From positions 1 to 14,417 of the forward strand of contig CAYRLZ010000093.1 in NCBI GenBank assembly GCA_964425275.1: a stretch of 14,417 nt of DNA, given 5' to 3'. The position numbers and the translations under genes were made by a program. Shown here in pieces: positions 6,757 to 14,417 of the stretch; position 1 is the stretch's first letter; each line of letters opens with the position of its first letter. Source of the stretch: CAYRLZ01 sp964425275 (GTDB lineage: Bacteria > Hydrothermota > Tepidihabitantia > Tepidihabitantales > JBDRVQ01). The notes under the pieces are model-generated. The model did no database searches. It saw only the letters and a program-made list of their open reading frames with translations, and was not told the origin of the DNA.

Positions 6757-7185
6757 ATGGTGGAGATAAAGATAAAGCGATTACTTAAAGTCCCTATACC
6801 TAAGCGAAAGACCAAGGACTCGGTTGGGGTTGATTTGGCGGCTGCGGAAGATAAGGTGATTTTAGCGAAGTCGTTCGGTGTAGTCAGAACCGGGATTGCC
6901 CTCCAATTGCCGCGCGGGGTTGAGGCACAAATTAGACCACGGAGTGGGCTGGCGGCTAAGTTCGGCATCGGTATCTTAAATGCACCAGGGACGATTGATT
7001 CCGATTACCGGGGTGAGATTAAGGTTATCCTCTTTAATCTGGGAGAAAAAAACTATTCAATAAAGAAGGGGGACCGGATTGCCCAGATGGTCTTTTCTGC
7101 GATTATGCCGGTGGTCTTAAAGGAGGTAAAAAGACTCTCCCGCACAAAACGAGGAAAAGGCGGGTTCGGTTCAACTGGCCGATGA
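6757..7185 (+). CDS. dut: Deoxyuridine 5'-triphosphate nucleotidohydrolase (dUTPase)
   Basis: Hydrolyses dUTP to dUMP and pyrophosphate, keeping uracil out of DNA and feeding dTMP synthesis. The protein is a trimeric all-beta enzyme of 142 aa from this start. All five motifs are present: SVGVDLAAAE (22-31), RPRSGLA (60-66), GTIDSDYRGE (78-87, with catalytic Asp81), KGDRIAQMVF (104-113) and the C-terminal arm RGKGGFGSTGR (132-142). I chose ATG 6757 because GGAG at 6748-6751 is well spaced before it and it starts 2 nt after the previous stop. An ATG at 6742 would add five residues and overlap the acyltransferase by 13 nt without a ribosome site. Its stop overlaps the next ATG (7182). Confidence 0.95.
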   Translation: MVEIKIKRLLKVPIPKRKTKDSVGVDLAAAEDKVILAKSFGVVRTGIALQLPRGVEAQIRPRSGLAAKFGIGILNAPGTIDSDYRGEIKVILFNLGEKNYSIKKGDRIAQMVFSAIMPVVLKEVKRLSRTKRGKGGFGSTGR

Positions 7186-8378
7186 AAGAGATTTGGTTAA
7201 TCTATAGTTCAAACAAGGGGGGTCATAAATATCCAGCCGAAGCACTGGCGACATATCTTAAAAAACACTGCCCCCAATTCCGGGTTAGTGTTATAAATCT
7301 TTTTACCCTGTCTTCCTTTCTTGCCTTTTTTGACGTGATTGGTCAATTCGGTGATTTAAAACTTCGCTCCCTCTGGCGGGCAACTGCTAAGCAATTCTTA
7401 AACCCTTCAAGCCCTTTCACCCGCCTCTATCGCGAGAGTTTGAAATTGGGGATTGGGCTCTCCGGTGTTAAAGACTTCCTCCGCCACAAGCCTATCCCGC
7501 AGCTTATAATCTCTTTTCAACCAGAACTTAATGCCTGTGCCCAATTTTTTAAGCGATGGTTTCGTGTTAAATTTTATAGTGTAGTAATTGACCTCCTCAT
7601 TAACGACCTCTGGGTTCAAAAGGGGATAGACCGATATTATGTTCCTAATGCCTATGCCCAGAAAGAATTAATAAGGTGGGGAGTCTCTAAAGAAAAAATT
7701 GTCATTTCTGGTCTCCCTTTACGTGAAGGATTCCGCGGGTTAAAGGAAGAAATGGTGCCCGAAATTAAAAAGAAATGGCATCTTCCAAAGGATATACCCT
7801 GCATCCTGGTGATGGGTGGCCTATTGGGTAAGATGGTAAATTTTCGCGCGGTAATTGACTCGATCCGCAACGGGTTAGCGAAGCGGTGCGATAGGCAAGA
7901 GCGGGACGAATTCCACAAGGCTAACAACTCATTGTGTCTAATTTTGATTTATGGGAAAGATAGGAAAGAAAGAGAGGTATGTGAAAGTTTGGCCCGAGAT
8001 TCTTCCCTGGCTCTTTACTCTTTCGGTCTGGTAGAAGATATCCATGAGTTGATGATGGCCTCAGATATTATTATTACCAAACCAAGTTCTGGGACGATAA
8101 GTGAGGCCTGTGCCTTGGGCAAACCGCTCCTTTTACTCTACCCAACCGGTGGGGCATACCAGGATATAAGGTTTGCTTCTCTCCTCCATTCACTTGGGGC
8201 TGGGGAAGTAATAACCAAGACCGAGGAATTGGGCAAGAGGGTCAAGGAAATAATAAATAACCAAGAGAAGATTAATAAGTTAAAAACAAATAGCCGGGCT
8301 TTTGGCGAGCGCAATCTTTTCGCTAATGAAATTATCGCCTCTTCCCTAATCGCTGATTACCAGGCAAAAAGATTTTAG
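7182..8378 (+). CDS. MGDG synthase/UgtP-like glycosyltransferase (paralogue 1)
   Basis: A 398-aa GT-B fold glycosyltransferase of the GT28 type (MurG / diacylglycerol glucosyl- or galactosyltransferase group), likely moving a sugar from a UDP-sugar to a membrane lipid. The N-terminal acceptor domain has NKGGHKYPAEAL (11-22), with the Gly-Gly-His loop near the N-terminus, SFQPELN (111-117) and ISGLPLRE (175-182). The C-terminal donor domain has VMGGLLG (210-216) and TKPSSGTISEA (299-309) with ALGKP, the nucleotide-sugar site. It is clearly paralogous to the gene at 9860. It carries about 18 extra residues around 232-249 (KRCDRQERDEFHKA region) that the paralogue lacks. Last gene of the 5205-8378 operon, overlapping dut by 4 nt. 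Acceptor and sugar are unknown. Confidence 0.85.
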   Translation: MKEIWLIYSSNKGGHKYPAEALATYLKKHCPQFRVSVINLFTLSSFLAFFDVIGQFGDLKLRSLWRATAKQFLNPSSPFTRLYRESLKLGIGLSGVKDFLRHKPIPQLIISFQPELNACAQFFKRWFRVKFYSVVIDLLINDLWVQKGIDRYYVPNAYAQKELIRWGVSKEKIVISGLPLREGFRGLKEEMVPEIKKKWHLPKDIPCILVMGGLLGKMVNFRAVIDSIRNGLAKRCDRQERDEFHKANNSLCLILIYGKDRKEREVCESLARDSSLALYSFGLVEDIHELMMASDIIITKPSSGTISEACALGKPLLLLYPTGGAYQDIRFASLLHSLGAGEVITKTEELGKRVKEIINNQEKINKLKTNSRAFGERNLFANEIIASSLIADYQAKRF

Positions 8379-9787
8379 AAATAGAAATTCGTTGCCAAAC
8401 AGACACAAGGAAAGGTTTTCTTTACCCCTTCCTTAAACCGGTAATTGAAAATCCAACTCCAACCAAAATCGGCTCGGATTAAAAAGACAGGCATTCGAAA
8501 AAAGGCGGTGCCAAAAAGAAGCGAGAACTCTTTTCTTGGTTTCTCGCCCTCCTTTACCCAAAGGAAGCAATTTCTGGGCGGGACTTCCGCATCAAAACTC
8601 AAAAAAGTCCTCCCGCGGCGCGCATAACTTAAAGAGAGATGAAAATCAAATCTCTCACTTAAATGATAAAGGAGGCGGTAATAAACCTCATCAAAATCCG
8701 GCCCCTTGGGATGCCCGATTGGATAACCCATATAGAGATAATAGTTTTTCCTTTCGGTGTGGAAATAGGTGCAGGCATTCACCCGAGTATATTGGATTAC
8801 CGAATAGGAGCGGGGGATAATAAAGTCGGCCATTTTGAGACCAAAAATAAAACCAAAGGGACCAGAATTTATTAAATCCCTAATAAAACCCGGGCGGGTC
8901 AGGGTATCAATGAAACCAATGTCATCAAGGAGGACTTCACCGTAAATACATCTCTTGGGAAAGAAATAGGCAAAGTCACACTGCCAGTAGAGGTCATCAT
9001 TAAAATAAGGCAGACCCAATCGTTTATTACCGTAGTGATAGTTATACTCACTTAAACGATAGATACTAAACGGATTGAGATAGGCCACTCCCTGGAAGAG
9101 CTCCTGGCGGCAGAAGAGGACCGCTTCGCTTAATCCCAAAAGAAGCCGGTCAGAAAAAAGAGAGAAGTCTAAGCGGTGAGCAGAAAGAAACCGACTGGTA
9201 TCAAGGCGATAAGGGTCAAGCGCCGTGGCAAAAAAACTACCCTTTATCCCCTTGTATTCTAAGGTAGCAAAGAGGAGGTTAAACGGTGGGGCGCTCCCAG
9301 AGAGAAGTAGGGAATGACCCCAGCGGAATGCCTCCCGACCAAGAAGCAGAGAAAAAGAATTCTTACTTATTTGGCCATAGCCCCGCCGGTAATCAATGCC
9401 ATAGATACTATCCCAAGAGAGCCCAGGATATTCCGGAGAGACCCCTACTTTACCGATACCTTCAAAGGAGAAGAGAAGGGAAGAGACCTTTCTTTTCATC
9501 CCCAAACTTTGGAGAGAACGAGATAGGGTATCTTTAAGGAAGGAAACCTCCCCATAAGATTTTTTATTAAGGTAAGAGAGGATACGTTTTGCCAAAATCC
9601 CTTCCACTGGTGAATAATTCTTCAAATCCGACTCAGGGGGCATCGCAATATCCTTCTCTTCATAAGGCTGTATGTTGGCAAAGAAAGGTTTAATCCTTCC
9701 CCGAATCCGCATCTCTAAAATCGCCTCATTCACCCAACTTTCCCGTGGGATAAAAAAAGTAAAAAAGCATATTGGCATTAAATACAT
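8375..9787 (-). CDS. Wzi-like capsule-assembly outer-membrane protein
   Basis: About 470 aa, resembling the capsule assembly Wzi family (outer-membrane beta-barrel that binds surface polysaccharide). A short hydrophobic N-terminus (MPICFFTFF, residues 4-12) may be the signal peptide. Residues 22-100 are a charged region, then a barrel rich in aromatic strands. Family-like points: LLGREAFRWG (148-157), SGSAPPFNLL (163-172), RFLSAHRLDF (199-208), LLLGLSEAVLF (215-225), YLNPFSIY (236-243), GEVLLDDIGFID (283-294) and GYPIGHPKGPD (354-364). The C-terminal residue is Phe, as in many barrels. A frame open further upstream to 9910 is rejected because it crosses both divergent promoters and the neighbouring gene. 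Met1 at 9787 or Met4 at 9778 are both possible; neither has a Shine-Dalgarno. It is convergent with paralogue 1, sharing stop bases. Confidence 0.72.
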   Translation of the reverse strand: MYLMPICFFTFFIPRESWVNEAILEMRIRGRIKPFFANIQPYEEKDIAMPPESDLKNYSPVEGILAKRILSYLNKKSYGEVSFLKDTLSRSLQSLGMKRKVSSLLFSFEGIGKVGVSPEYPGLSWDSIYGIDYRRGYGQISKNSFSLLLGREAFRWGHSLLLSGSAPPFNLLFATLEYKGIKGSFFATALDPYRLDTSRFLSAHRLDFSLFSDRLLLGLSEAVLFCRQELFQGVAYLNPFSIYRLSEYNYHYGNKRLGLPYFNDDLYWQCDFAYFFPKRCIYGEVLLDDIGFIDTLTRPGFIRDLINSGPFGFIFGLKMADFIIPRSYSVIQYTRVNACTYFHTERKNYYLYMGYPIGHPKGPDFDEVYYRLLYHLSERFDFHLSLSYARRGRTFLSFDAEVPPRNCFLWVKEGEKPRKEFSLLFGTAFFRMPVFLIRADFGWSWIFNYRFKEGVKKTFPCVCLATNFYF

Positions 9788-9792
9788 ACCCA

Positions 9793-9820
9793 AATATAAC
9801 AAAACAGGGGAATAAGTCAA
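9793..9820 (-). promoter_or_regulatory. Divergent promoter for the Wzi-like gene
   Basis: On the minus strand TTGACT (9815-9820), a 16-nt spacer and TATATT (9793-9798), with TG one base before the -10 (extended -10). Transcription should start at about 9786-9787, on or next to the ATG, so the mRNA would be leaderless if Met 9787 is used. Confidence 0.7.
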
Positions 9821-9828
9821 GTTGACTT
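9814..9828. promoter_or_regulatory. 15-bp palindrome formed by the two abutting -35 boxes
   Basis: AAGTCAA-G-TTGACTT is a perfect inverted repeat around one central base. It contains both the minus-strand -35 (9815-9820) and the plus-strand -35 (9822-9827), separated by 1 bp. A regulator bound here would cover both promoters. The symmetry may also be just the by-product of two abutting -35 boxes. Confidence 0.65.
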
Positions 9829-9849
9829 TTAATATTTTATTCTTATAAT
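9822..9849 (+). promoter_or_regulatory. Divergent promoter for glycosyltransferase paralogue 2
   Basis: TTGACT (9822-9827), a 16-nt spacer and a consensus TATAAT (9844-9849). The expected start is near 9856, only about 4 nt before the ATG at 9860, so the leader is too short for a normal ribosome site. Confidence 0.8.
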
Positions 9850-9859
9850 CAAAAAGAAG

Positions 9860-10999
9860 ATGGGCAAGAAGAAGGTATGGATAGTTTATAATTCTCGTAA
9901 GGGTGGTCATACTTATCCGGCTCGCGCCTTATTCCACTACCTAAAAGAGAATTATCAAGAATCTTTTGCCCCCAGAGTCTTTAACTTCCTGGACTTTTCC
10001 AAAGGCATCTCTTTTCTTGACCGAATGAGCCGGTGGGGCGACCTTCATCTACCAAGAATCTGGCGGGGAGGCTATGAAAATCTTAAAAATTCCTCGCCGC
10101 TTTTCCTTTCAGCATTTAAGTGGGTAGAAAGCTATCTCTTCTCTCTGGAGGGTAGTCTTAATAAACTTTTCCGAAGTGAGAAACCCGACATTATCGTCTC
10201 TTTCCAACCGGAGATAAATGTCTTGGCGCCGCTCTTAAAAAGAAAGGCCTTTTGCCCAATCCAGACGGTAATCATTGATTTAGCAATTCATGGGTTGTGG
10301 GTGAATCGGGCGATTGACCACTATTATGTCTTCAATGAAGGGGTATCCTCTGAACTACAAGATTATGATGTGACGCGGGCAAAGATTACAATCTCGGGTA
10401 TCCCCCTCCGAGAGGACTTTAAGAGAGTGCTAAAGATGGACCGGACGCTAATAAAAGAAAAACTCTCAATGAAGAGTGACCTGCCGACAGTTCTTGTCTT
10501 AGGAGGGCTTTTAGGCCAGATGGTTGATTTCCCAAAAGTTCTCTCTTCTATCGCCCAAGCAAAAGTTTGCTGTCAGTTATTGGTCATTTGTGGGAAAAAC
10601 GAAGTGGCTCGGCAAAAGATGGCAAAGATGAAGGAAAAGTTAAATTTACCGGTATATACTTATGGAACAGTGGCGAATATTGCGGAGATGATGTGGGCAT
10701 CGGATTTAATCGTCTCAAAGCCTGGTTCGGTAACAATCGCCGAGGCACTGGCCCTTGGTAAGCCAATGATCGTTCTTACCCCAAAGGCCGGAAGTGCTCA
10801 GGAATTGCGCTTTGCCGAGTTTTTAGAAAGAAACCGGGCCGGGAAATGGGTAGCCGATGCTCGGGATGTGGGAAAGACAATAAGGGAGATTTTTACTACC
10901 CCCTCTCTTTATAGCGAGATAGAAAGGAATGCAAAAAGAATCGGCCGGCATAGCCTAACCGCAAATGAGACGATTGTTAGGAATATAATTAATCCGTAG
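9860..10999 (+). CDS. MGDG synthase/UgtP-like glycosyltransferase (paralogue 2)
   Basis: A 379-aa GT-B glycosyltransferase of the same family as the gene at 7182; the two align from end to end. N-terminal domain: NSRKGGHTYPARAL (11-24), SFQPEIN (114-120), IIDLAIHGLWVN (138-149) and ISGIPLRE (178-185). C-terminal donor domain: VLGGLLGQM (213-221), YGTVANIAEMMWASD (268-282) and SKPGSVTIAEALALGKP (286-302), the UDP-sugar site. The start is fixed by alignment with paralogue 1, whose N-terminus begins the same way. It heads an operon with the epimerase (7 nt downstream) and the methyltransferase, which ties it to a modified surface glycan or glycolipid. Ribosome site weak (AGAAG) and probably not within the transcript. 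Confidence 0.85.
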   Translation: MGKKKVWIVYNSRKGGHTYPARALFHYLKENYQESFAPRVFNFLDFSKGISFLDRMSRWGDLHLPRIWRGGYENLKNSSPLFLSAFKWVESYLFSLEGSLNKLFRSEKPDIIVSFQPEINVLAPLLKRKAFCPIQTVIIDLAIHGLWVNRAIDHYYVFNEGVSSELQDYDVTRAKITISGIPLREDFKRVLKMDRTLIKEKLSMKSDLPTVLVLGGLLGQMVDFPKVLSSIAQAKVCCQLLVICGKNEVARQKMAKMKEKLNLPVYTYGTVANIAEMMWASDLIVSKPGSVTIAEALALGKPMIVLTPKAGSAQELRFAEFLERNRAGKWVADARDVGKTIREIFTTPSLYSEIERNAKRIGRHSLTANETIVRNIINP

Positions 11000-11006
11000 A
11001 GCGTAA

Positions 11007-12089
11007 ATGAAAAGGGGGGTAGCACTAATAACTGGTTCCTGTGGCCTAATCGGAAGTGAATCCGTATCCTTCTTTATTGAAAAGGGGTTTAAAGTAGTTG
11101 GCATTGATAATGATATGCGGGCTTATTTCTTTGGCAAGGAGGCAACAACATCTTGGAATAAAAAGCGGTTGCAGAAAAAATATCCCAAAGACTATATCCA
11201 CTACGACCTTGATATAAGAGATTTCACCGGACTCGTAAACATTTTTAAGATATATAAACCCGACCTAATAATTCATACCGCCGCCCAGCCTTCGCACGAT
11301 TGGGCGGCAAAAGAACCCTTTACCGATTTTGCTGTGAACGCCAACGGCACCCTTAACCTCTTAGAGGCCACCCGGCAAATTTGCCCGGAGGCGGTCTTTA
11401 TCTTTACCTCCACCAATAAGGTCTACGGCGACCGGCCCAATCAGTTGCCCCTAATTGAAAAAGAAACCAGATATGAATTGCCCGAAGGTCATCCTTATTA
11501 TGAGGGTATTGATGAAACGATGAGTATTGACTTTTGTCTCCATTCACTATTTGGTGCCTCTAAGGTAGCGGCTGATATTTTAGTTCAGGAGTACGGTCGG
11601 TATTTCGGAATGAAGACGGTCTGCCTGAGAGGTGGTTGTTTAACTGGACCGGCCCATTCCGGGACTCGCCTTCACGGATTTCTCTCCTACCTCGTCCGGT
11701 GCGCAATTACTGGCATACCCTATCATATCTATGGTTATAAAGGAAAACAGGTGCGGGATAATATCCATTCTTATGATTTTGTTAATACCTTTTGGCACTT
11801 TTTCTTAAACCCCAAGAAGGGTGAGGTTTATAATATGGGTGGCTCACGCTTCAGCAACTGTTCAATATTAGAGGCAATAAGCCTAATTGAGGAAATCACC
11901 AATAAAGAAGTGAAATATATCTATGAAGATAAACATCGCATCGGCGACCATATCTGGTATATCAGTTGTGTGGAAAAATTTAAAAAAGATTATCCGGATT
12001 GGAATTATACGCGTAGCCTTCGGTCAATGATTGAAGAAATATTCTTTTTCCAGAGTGAGTTGCCTCTTGATGAATTAATGCAAACCTGA
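11007..12089 (+). CDS. NAD-dependent nucleotide-sugar epimerase (CDP-paratose 2-epimerase-like)
   Basis: A 360-aa extended short-chain dehydrogenase/reductase acting on nucleotide sugars; the closest characterised relatives I recognise are CDP-paratose 2-epimerases (RfbE/tyvelose pathway). The NAD site is GSCGLIGS (10-17) with VVGIDND (30-36). Further motifs are [12 protein letters not shown] (90-101), [12 protein letters not shown] (110-121), [10 protein letters not shown] (133-142), [12 protein letters not shown] (193-204), [12 protein letters not shown] (208-219) and [13 protein letters not shown] (243-255). The usual active-site YxxxK reads FGASK (Phe182, Lys186), so the Tyr position holds Phe, which I believe recurs in this subgroup. 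Second gene of the 9860-12748 operon. The sugar is not determinable here; no CDP-sugar synthesis genes are in view. Confidence 0.87.
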   Translation: MKRGVALITGSCGLIGSESVSFFIEKGFKVVGIDNDMRAYFFGKEATTSWNKKRLQKKYPKDYIHYDLDIRDFTGLVNIFKIYKPDLIIHTAAQPSHDWAAKEPFTDFAVNANGTLNLLEATRQICPEAVFIFTSTNKVYGDRPNQLPLIEKETRYELPEGHPYYEGIDETMSIDFCLHSLFGASKVAADILVQEYGRYFGMKTVCLRGGCLTGPAHSGTRLHGFLSYLVRCAITGIPYHIYGYKGKQVRDNIHSYDFVNTFWHFFLNPKKGEVYNMGGSRFSNCSILEAISLIEEITNKEVKYIYEDKHRIGDHIWYISCVEKFKKDYPDWNYTRSLRSMIEEIFFFQSELPLDELMQT

Positions 12090-12100
12090 ATCAAACAGTT

Positions 12101-12748
12101 ATGAACCCTTATGATGAAAGATACTTTAAGAATATAGAGAAGGGATATTTCCCTGGTGGATTCGTTCGCGATAAGACAATAGAATTCCACATAAGAAGGA
12201 CCCTTGCCCCGGGAGCGCGGATTTTAGAAATCGGCTGCGGCACCGGGAATCTTTTAAGAAGGTTAGAAGATAACTTCTCCGTCTATGGGATAGACATCTC
12301 GTCCTACGCCGGCGCAATTGCCAACCAAAGATTGAAAAAGGGAAAAGTATTGGTTGGCAACATAGAAAAAGAACCATTAAATTTCCCTGATAAATTTGAC
12401 GGAGTGGTGATGATAAATGTCTTAGAGCATCTCTTAGCACCCGTTAAGGTTTTGAAAAAGGTAAACGCCGTCTCTAAGAAGCACTCGAAACTCTTCTTAC
12501 AGTTGCCAGTAATTAGCAATTTCGCAAGTAAGTTCTTGAATAAGATTTTTTATGGCGAAGACCCAACCCATATTTATGTCCCAACTGTGAAAGAATTGCG
12601 GGGTTGGGCAATGGATGCCGGCTATTCCTGCCTCTATGAAGCGTGTGGAACATTCCTCATTCTACCCCTTTTGGGAAGTATCCTTTTGAATTTCTTCCCT
12701 AGTTATTTTGGGGTTTATGAAAAATACGCCGATTTAACCCTACCCTGA
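12101..12748 (+). CDS. Class I SAM-dependent methyltransferase
   Basis: A 215-aa methyltransferase with the Rossmann-type SAM fold. Motif I is ILEIGCGTGNLL (41-52), the ribose-binding acidic residue is Asp65 in VYGIDIS, a conserved acidic residue lies in VGNIE (85-89), and post-motif FDGVVMINVLEHL (99-111) is the FDxVxxxxVLEHL segment typical of the UbiE/methyltransferase-11 type. DPTHIYVPT (154-162) also recurs in glycan-cluster methyltransferases. It starts 11 nt after the epimerase stop, last in the operon, so a sugar or polysaccharide methyl transfer is the likeliest job, by context. A C-terminal hydrophobic patch (165-200) might contact membrane. Substrate unknown. Confidence 0.82.
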   Translation: MNPYDERYFKNIEKGYFPGGFVRDKTIEFHIRRTLAPGARILEIGCGTGNLLRRLEDNFSVYGIDISSYAGAIANQRLKKGKVLVGNIEKEPLNFPDKFDGVVMINVLEHLLAPVKVLKKVNAVSKKHSKLFLQLPVISNFASKFLNKIFYGEDPTHIYVPTVKELRGWAMDAGYSCLYEACGTFLILPLLGSILLNFFPSYFGVYEKYADLTLP

Positions 12749-12778
12749 AATATCCAGATTATTATCTAATTGCCTGTT

Positions 12779-14417
12779 TTAGTTCTCCCCTTTAATCCCA
12801 AAGAAGAAACTCCTTCCCGGACGCGGATAGTCCTGGTCAGAAATCGTATTACCAAAGACCTCCGCATAAGAAGCATCAAAGATATTTTCTATCCTAAAGG
12901 AGAAGAAAACCTTCCCCCAAACCCTTCTCTCCATTCTTATTGCTAACAGGAAATAACCGGGCAGTTTCTTCTCTTTCATATAAACCTTCGGAAAACTATC
13001 ATAAGCGGTATAATAATTGACCTTATCTCCGATGAAGTCCCCTTCTAATGAGAGGCGCGTATTAGCATCTTTAAAGATTAAAGAGGGCAAGACCTTCCAT
13101 TGCGGCAAGAATGCGGACCGGCGCCGGACTTCCATAAAGGAATCAGGGGAAAAGACCATCTCCTTCCGAATCTGGGTTGCCTTCTTCCAATCACCAGAAA
13201 GAGAAAAGAGCATCTTTTTTAAGATGGGCAATTCTATCCGCCACTCTATTCCCATTACCTCCTGTCGGTCAACATTACTCGGTCGCCATAAACCGGCGGT
13301 ATCCGGAAACCAGGCGATTAGATTCTTGGTCTGTCGGGAAAAGAGGGTAAAGGAAAAAATCTTCGTATCAAAGCCGATTTGATTTGTCCACCCCTCTTCT
13401 GGTTTCAGGTTAGGATTTCCGGCTCTGGGCCAATATAAATCATTAAAGGTTGGGGCACGAAATGCCTTCCCAGTATGGAAACGGAACTTGCCAAAAAGCA
13501 CTGGATAGGTAATGCCAAAACCGGGACTCAAAAAACCACCAAAGTCTGACCAGTCATAACGGAGGGATGGGAAAAAAGACGGTCGGGAAAGGAAATTCCC
13601 CTCTAAAAAAAGACCAAATTTCTCACCCCTGGGTTCATATACCGTATCTTTATAAGCGAAGGAAGAAAAGTCATAGAAATAGGAGTGGGTGAAAGAATAG
13701 TCCCAGCGATAATCAAGGCCAAATGAGATGCGGAGCGGGATATCTTCTACGGCAAAGAGAGAGACTATATTACCACCAACCGTCCTTATCTTATAGGTGT
13801 CTTCGTAAACTGCGGTATTACGGGAGTCTTGGTCAACCCATCGGTAATGGGTGATGTTATTATGGAGAAATGGCCTCGCCTTAATCTCTATATTTCCGGT
13901 AATCGGGGATGTGATTTCCCAATGGAAAAGGTATCCTCTATCCTTTTGGCGGTCATAGAGAGACGAGGCAGTAGCGTCACCATAGGTTGGAATTGCTTCT
14001 TTTGGTGGTTTTGGTCCAGGAAGTCCGAGTTCTTTCTCTTCATAGGTAAAATTCATCTTAAGGAGATTGGAGTAGTCGGTTGCTAAACTTATGCCTCTGG
14101 TCAAGGCATCCTCATTTGACCTCATACCCTTTGTCTTCTCCTGATGAAGGGAAAGGAGAAACCCGTATCGGTCTTTAAGATTGAGACCGGAAACGAGGGA
14201 TAGATTTTTCGTCTGGAAAGAACCGTAGAGGAAACTTAAGGAGTGGCTTAATCTTTGGGGCTTAAAAACAAGGGGCGATTTGGTGATAAAGTTTAGGACC
14301 CCGCCTAAGGCATTTGCCCCATAAATACTGGAAGATGCGCCCTTCACCACCTCAATTCTCTCTATGTTATGAGTGGGAATTAAACCAAGGTCGCAAATGC
14401 CGGTGGTTGGTGAGTAA
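12779..14417 (-). CDS. TonB-dependent outer-membrane receptor (N-terminus cut by window edge)
   Basis: At least 545 aa of a TonB-dependent transporter; the frame continues past the right edge, so the signal peptide, TonB box and part of the plug are missing. The first visible residues are the late plug domain: [35 protein letters not shown], with the standard IERIEVVKG and GGVxNxITK motifs (written by their key residues). The rest is a 22-strand-type barrel rich in aromatic, alternating strands, with [17 protein letters not shown] and LKPEEGW in the second half as in BtuB-like receptors, and a PGRSFFFGI end. The ligand (cobalamin, siderophore or other) cannot be assigned. A GTG at 14348-14350 is internal, not the start. 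It is convergent with the methyltransferase across a 30-nt gap in which I see no terminator. Confidence 0.9.
   Translation of the reverse strand, partial: YSPTTGICDLGLIPTHNIERIEVVKGASSSIYGANALGGVLNFITKSPLVFKPQRLSHSLSFLYGSFQTKNLSLVSGLNLKDRYGFLLSLHQEKTKGMRSNEDALTRGISLATDYSNLLKMNFTYEEKELGLPGPKPPKEAIPTYGDATASSLYDRQKDRGYLFHWEITSPITGNIEIKARPFLHNNITHYRWVDQDSRNTAVYEDTYKIRTVGGNIVSLFAVEDIPLRISFGLDYRWDYSFTHSYFYDFSSFAYKDTVYEPRGEKFGLFLEGNFLSRPSFFPSLRYDWSDFGGFLSPGFGITYPVLFGKFRFHTGKAFRAPTFNDLYWPRAGNPNLKPEEGWTNQIGFDTKIFSFTLFSRQTKNLIAWFPDTAGLWRPSNVDRQEVMGIEWRIELPILKKMLFSLSGDWKKATQIRKEMVFSPDSFMEVRRRSAFLPQWKVLPSLIFKDANTRLSLEGDFIGDKVNYYTAYDSFPKVYMKEKKLPGYFLLAIRMERRVWGKVFFSFRIENIFDASYAEVFGNTISDQDYPRPGRSFFFGIKGEN

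Noticed and set aside
9788..9910. Longer N-terminus for the Wzi-like protein
   Set aside because: It would cross both divergent promoters and overlap glycosyltransferase 2, and it does not improve the signal peptide.
12749..12778. Bidirectional terminator between the methyltransferase and the receptor
   Set aside because: No inverted repeat of useful length was found in the 30-nt gap.
14348..14350. GTG as the start of the TonB-dependent receptor
   Set aside because: The frame continues upstream through typical plug residues ([12 protein letters not shown]) to the window edge, so the gene is partial.

Overview
The window reads as one contiguous piece of a Gram-negative (diderm) bacterial chromosome, roughly 43-45% GC by eye. 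Diderm features are a secreted protein with a type IX secretion (T9SS)-style C-terminal tail, a TonB-dependent outer-membrane receptor, a Wzi-like capsule-assembly protein and an LpxL-like lipid A acyltransferase. The T9SS-like tail, the surface-fibre-like neighbour and a family 4 uracil-DNA glycosylase fit a lineage around the FCB group or candidate phyla such as WOR-3, perhaps thermophilic. This placement is inference only; no 16S or ribosomal marker is present.

Layout. Positions 1-321 hold no convincing intact gene, only a possible partial or decayed one. A minus-strand block follows: thiL (322-1281) behind a family 4 uracil-DNA glycosylase (1287-1892), then a strong intrinsic terminator (1908-1940), then a two-gene surface-protein operon (178-aa T9SS-tail protein and 531-aa fibre-like protein, 1971-4125). 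That operon is driven by a perfect-consensus sigma70-type promoter (4150-4178) with an A/T palindrome in the UP-element position. Positions 4198-5050 are a decayed intergenic zone: an IS256-family transposase remnant, a broken ORF, and a 12-bp tandem repeat of 21 units (4784-5035).

Next comes tRNA-Val(GAC) with its own promoter and, 33 nt behind it, a tightly packed plus-strand operon: zinc-ribbon coiled-coil protein, LpxL-like acyltransferase, dUTPase and an MGDG-synthase-like glycosyltransferase (5205-8378). A convergent Wzi-like gene (8375-9787) shares stop-codon bases with it. The Wzi-like gene is divergent from a second glycosyltransferase of the same family, and the two promoters sit back to back with their -35 boxes forming a palindrome. 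The second glycosyltransferase leads an operon with a CDP-paratose 2-epimerase-like NAD-dependent epimerase and a SAM methyltransferase (9860-12748). A TonB-dependent receptor on the minus strand (12779 onward) runs off the right edge.

How it works together. The middle and right parts look like an envelope-building region: lipid acylation, two paralogous glycolipid-type glycosyltransferases, a nucleotide-sugar epimerase, a methyltransferase and an outer-membrane capsule protein. The left part carries highly expressed surface proteins plus two housekeeping enzymes. No complete novel defence or mobile system is visible. The most unusual signals are the 12-bp minisatellite, the symmetric divergent promoters that leave almost no leader on either mRNA, and the terminator placed just in front of the glycosylase gene.
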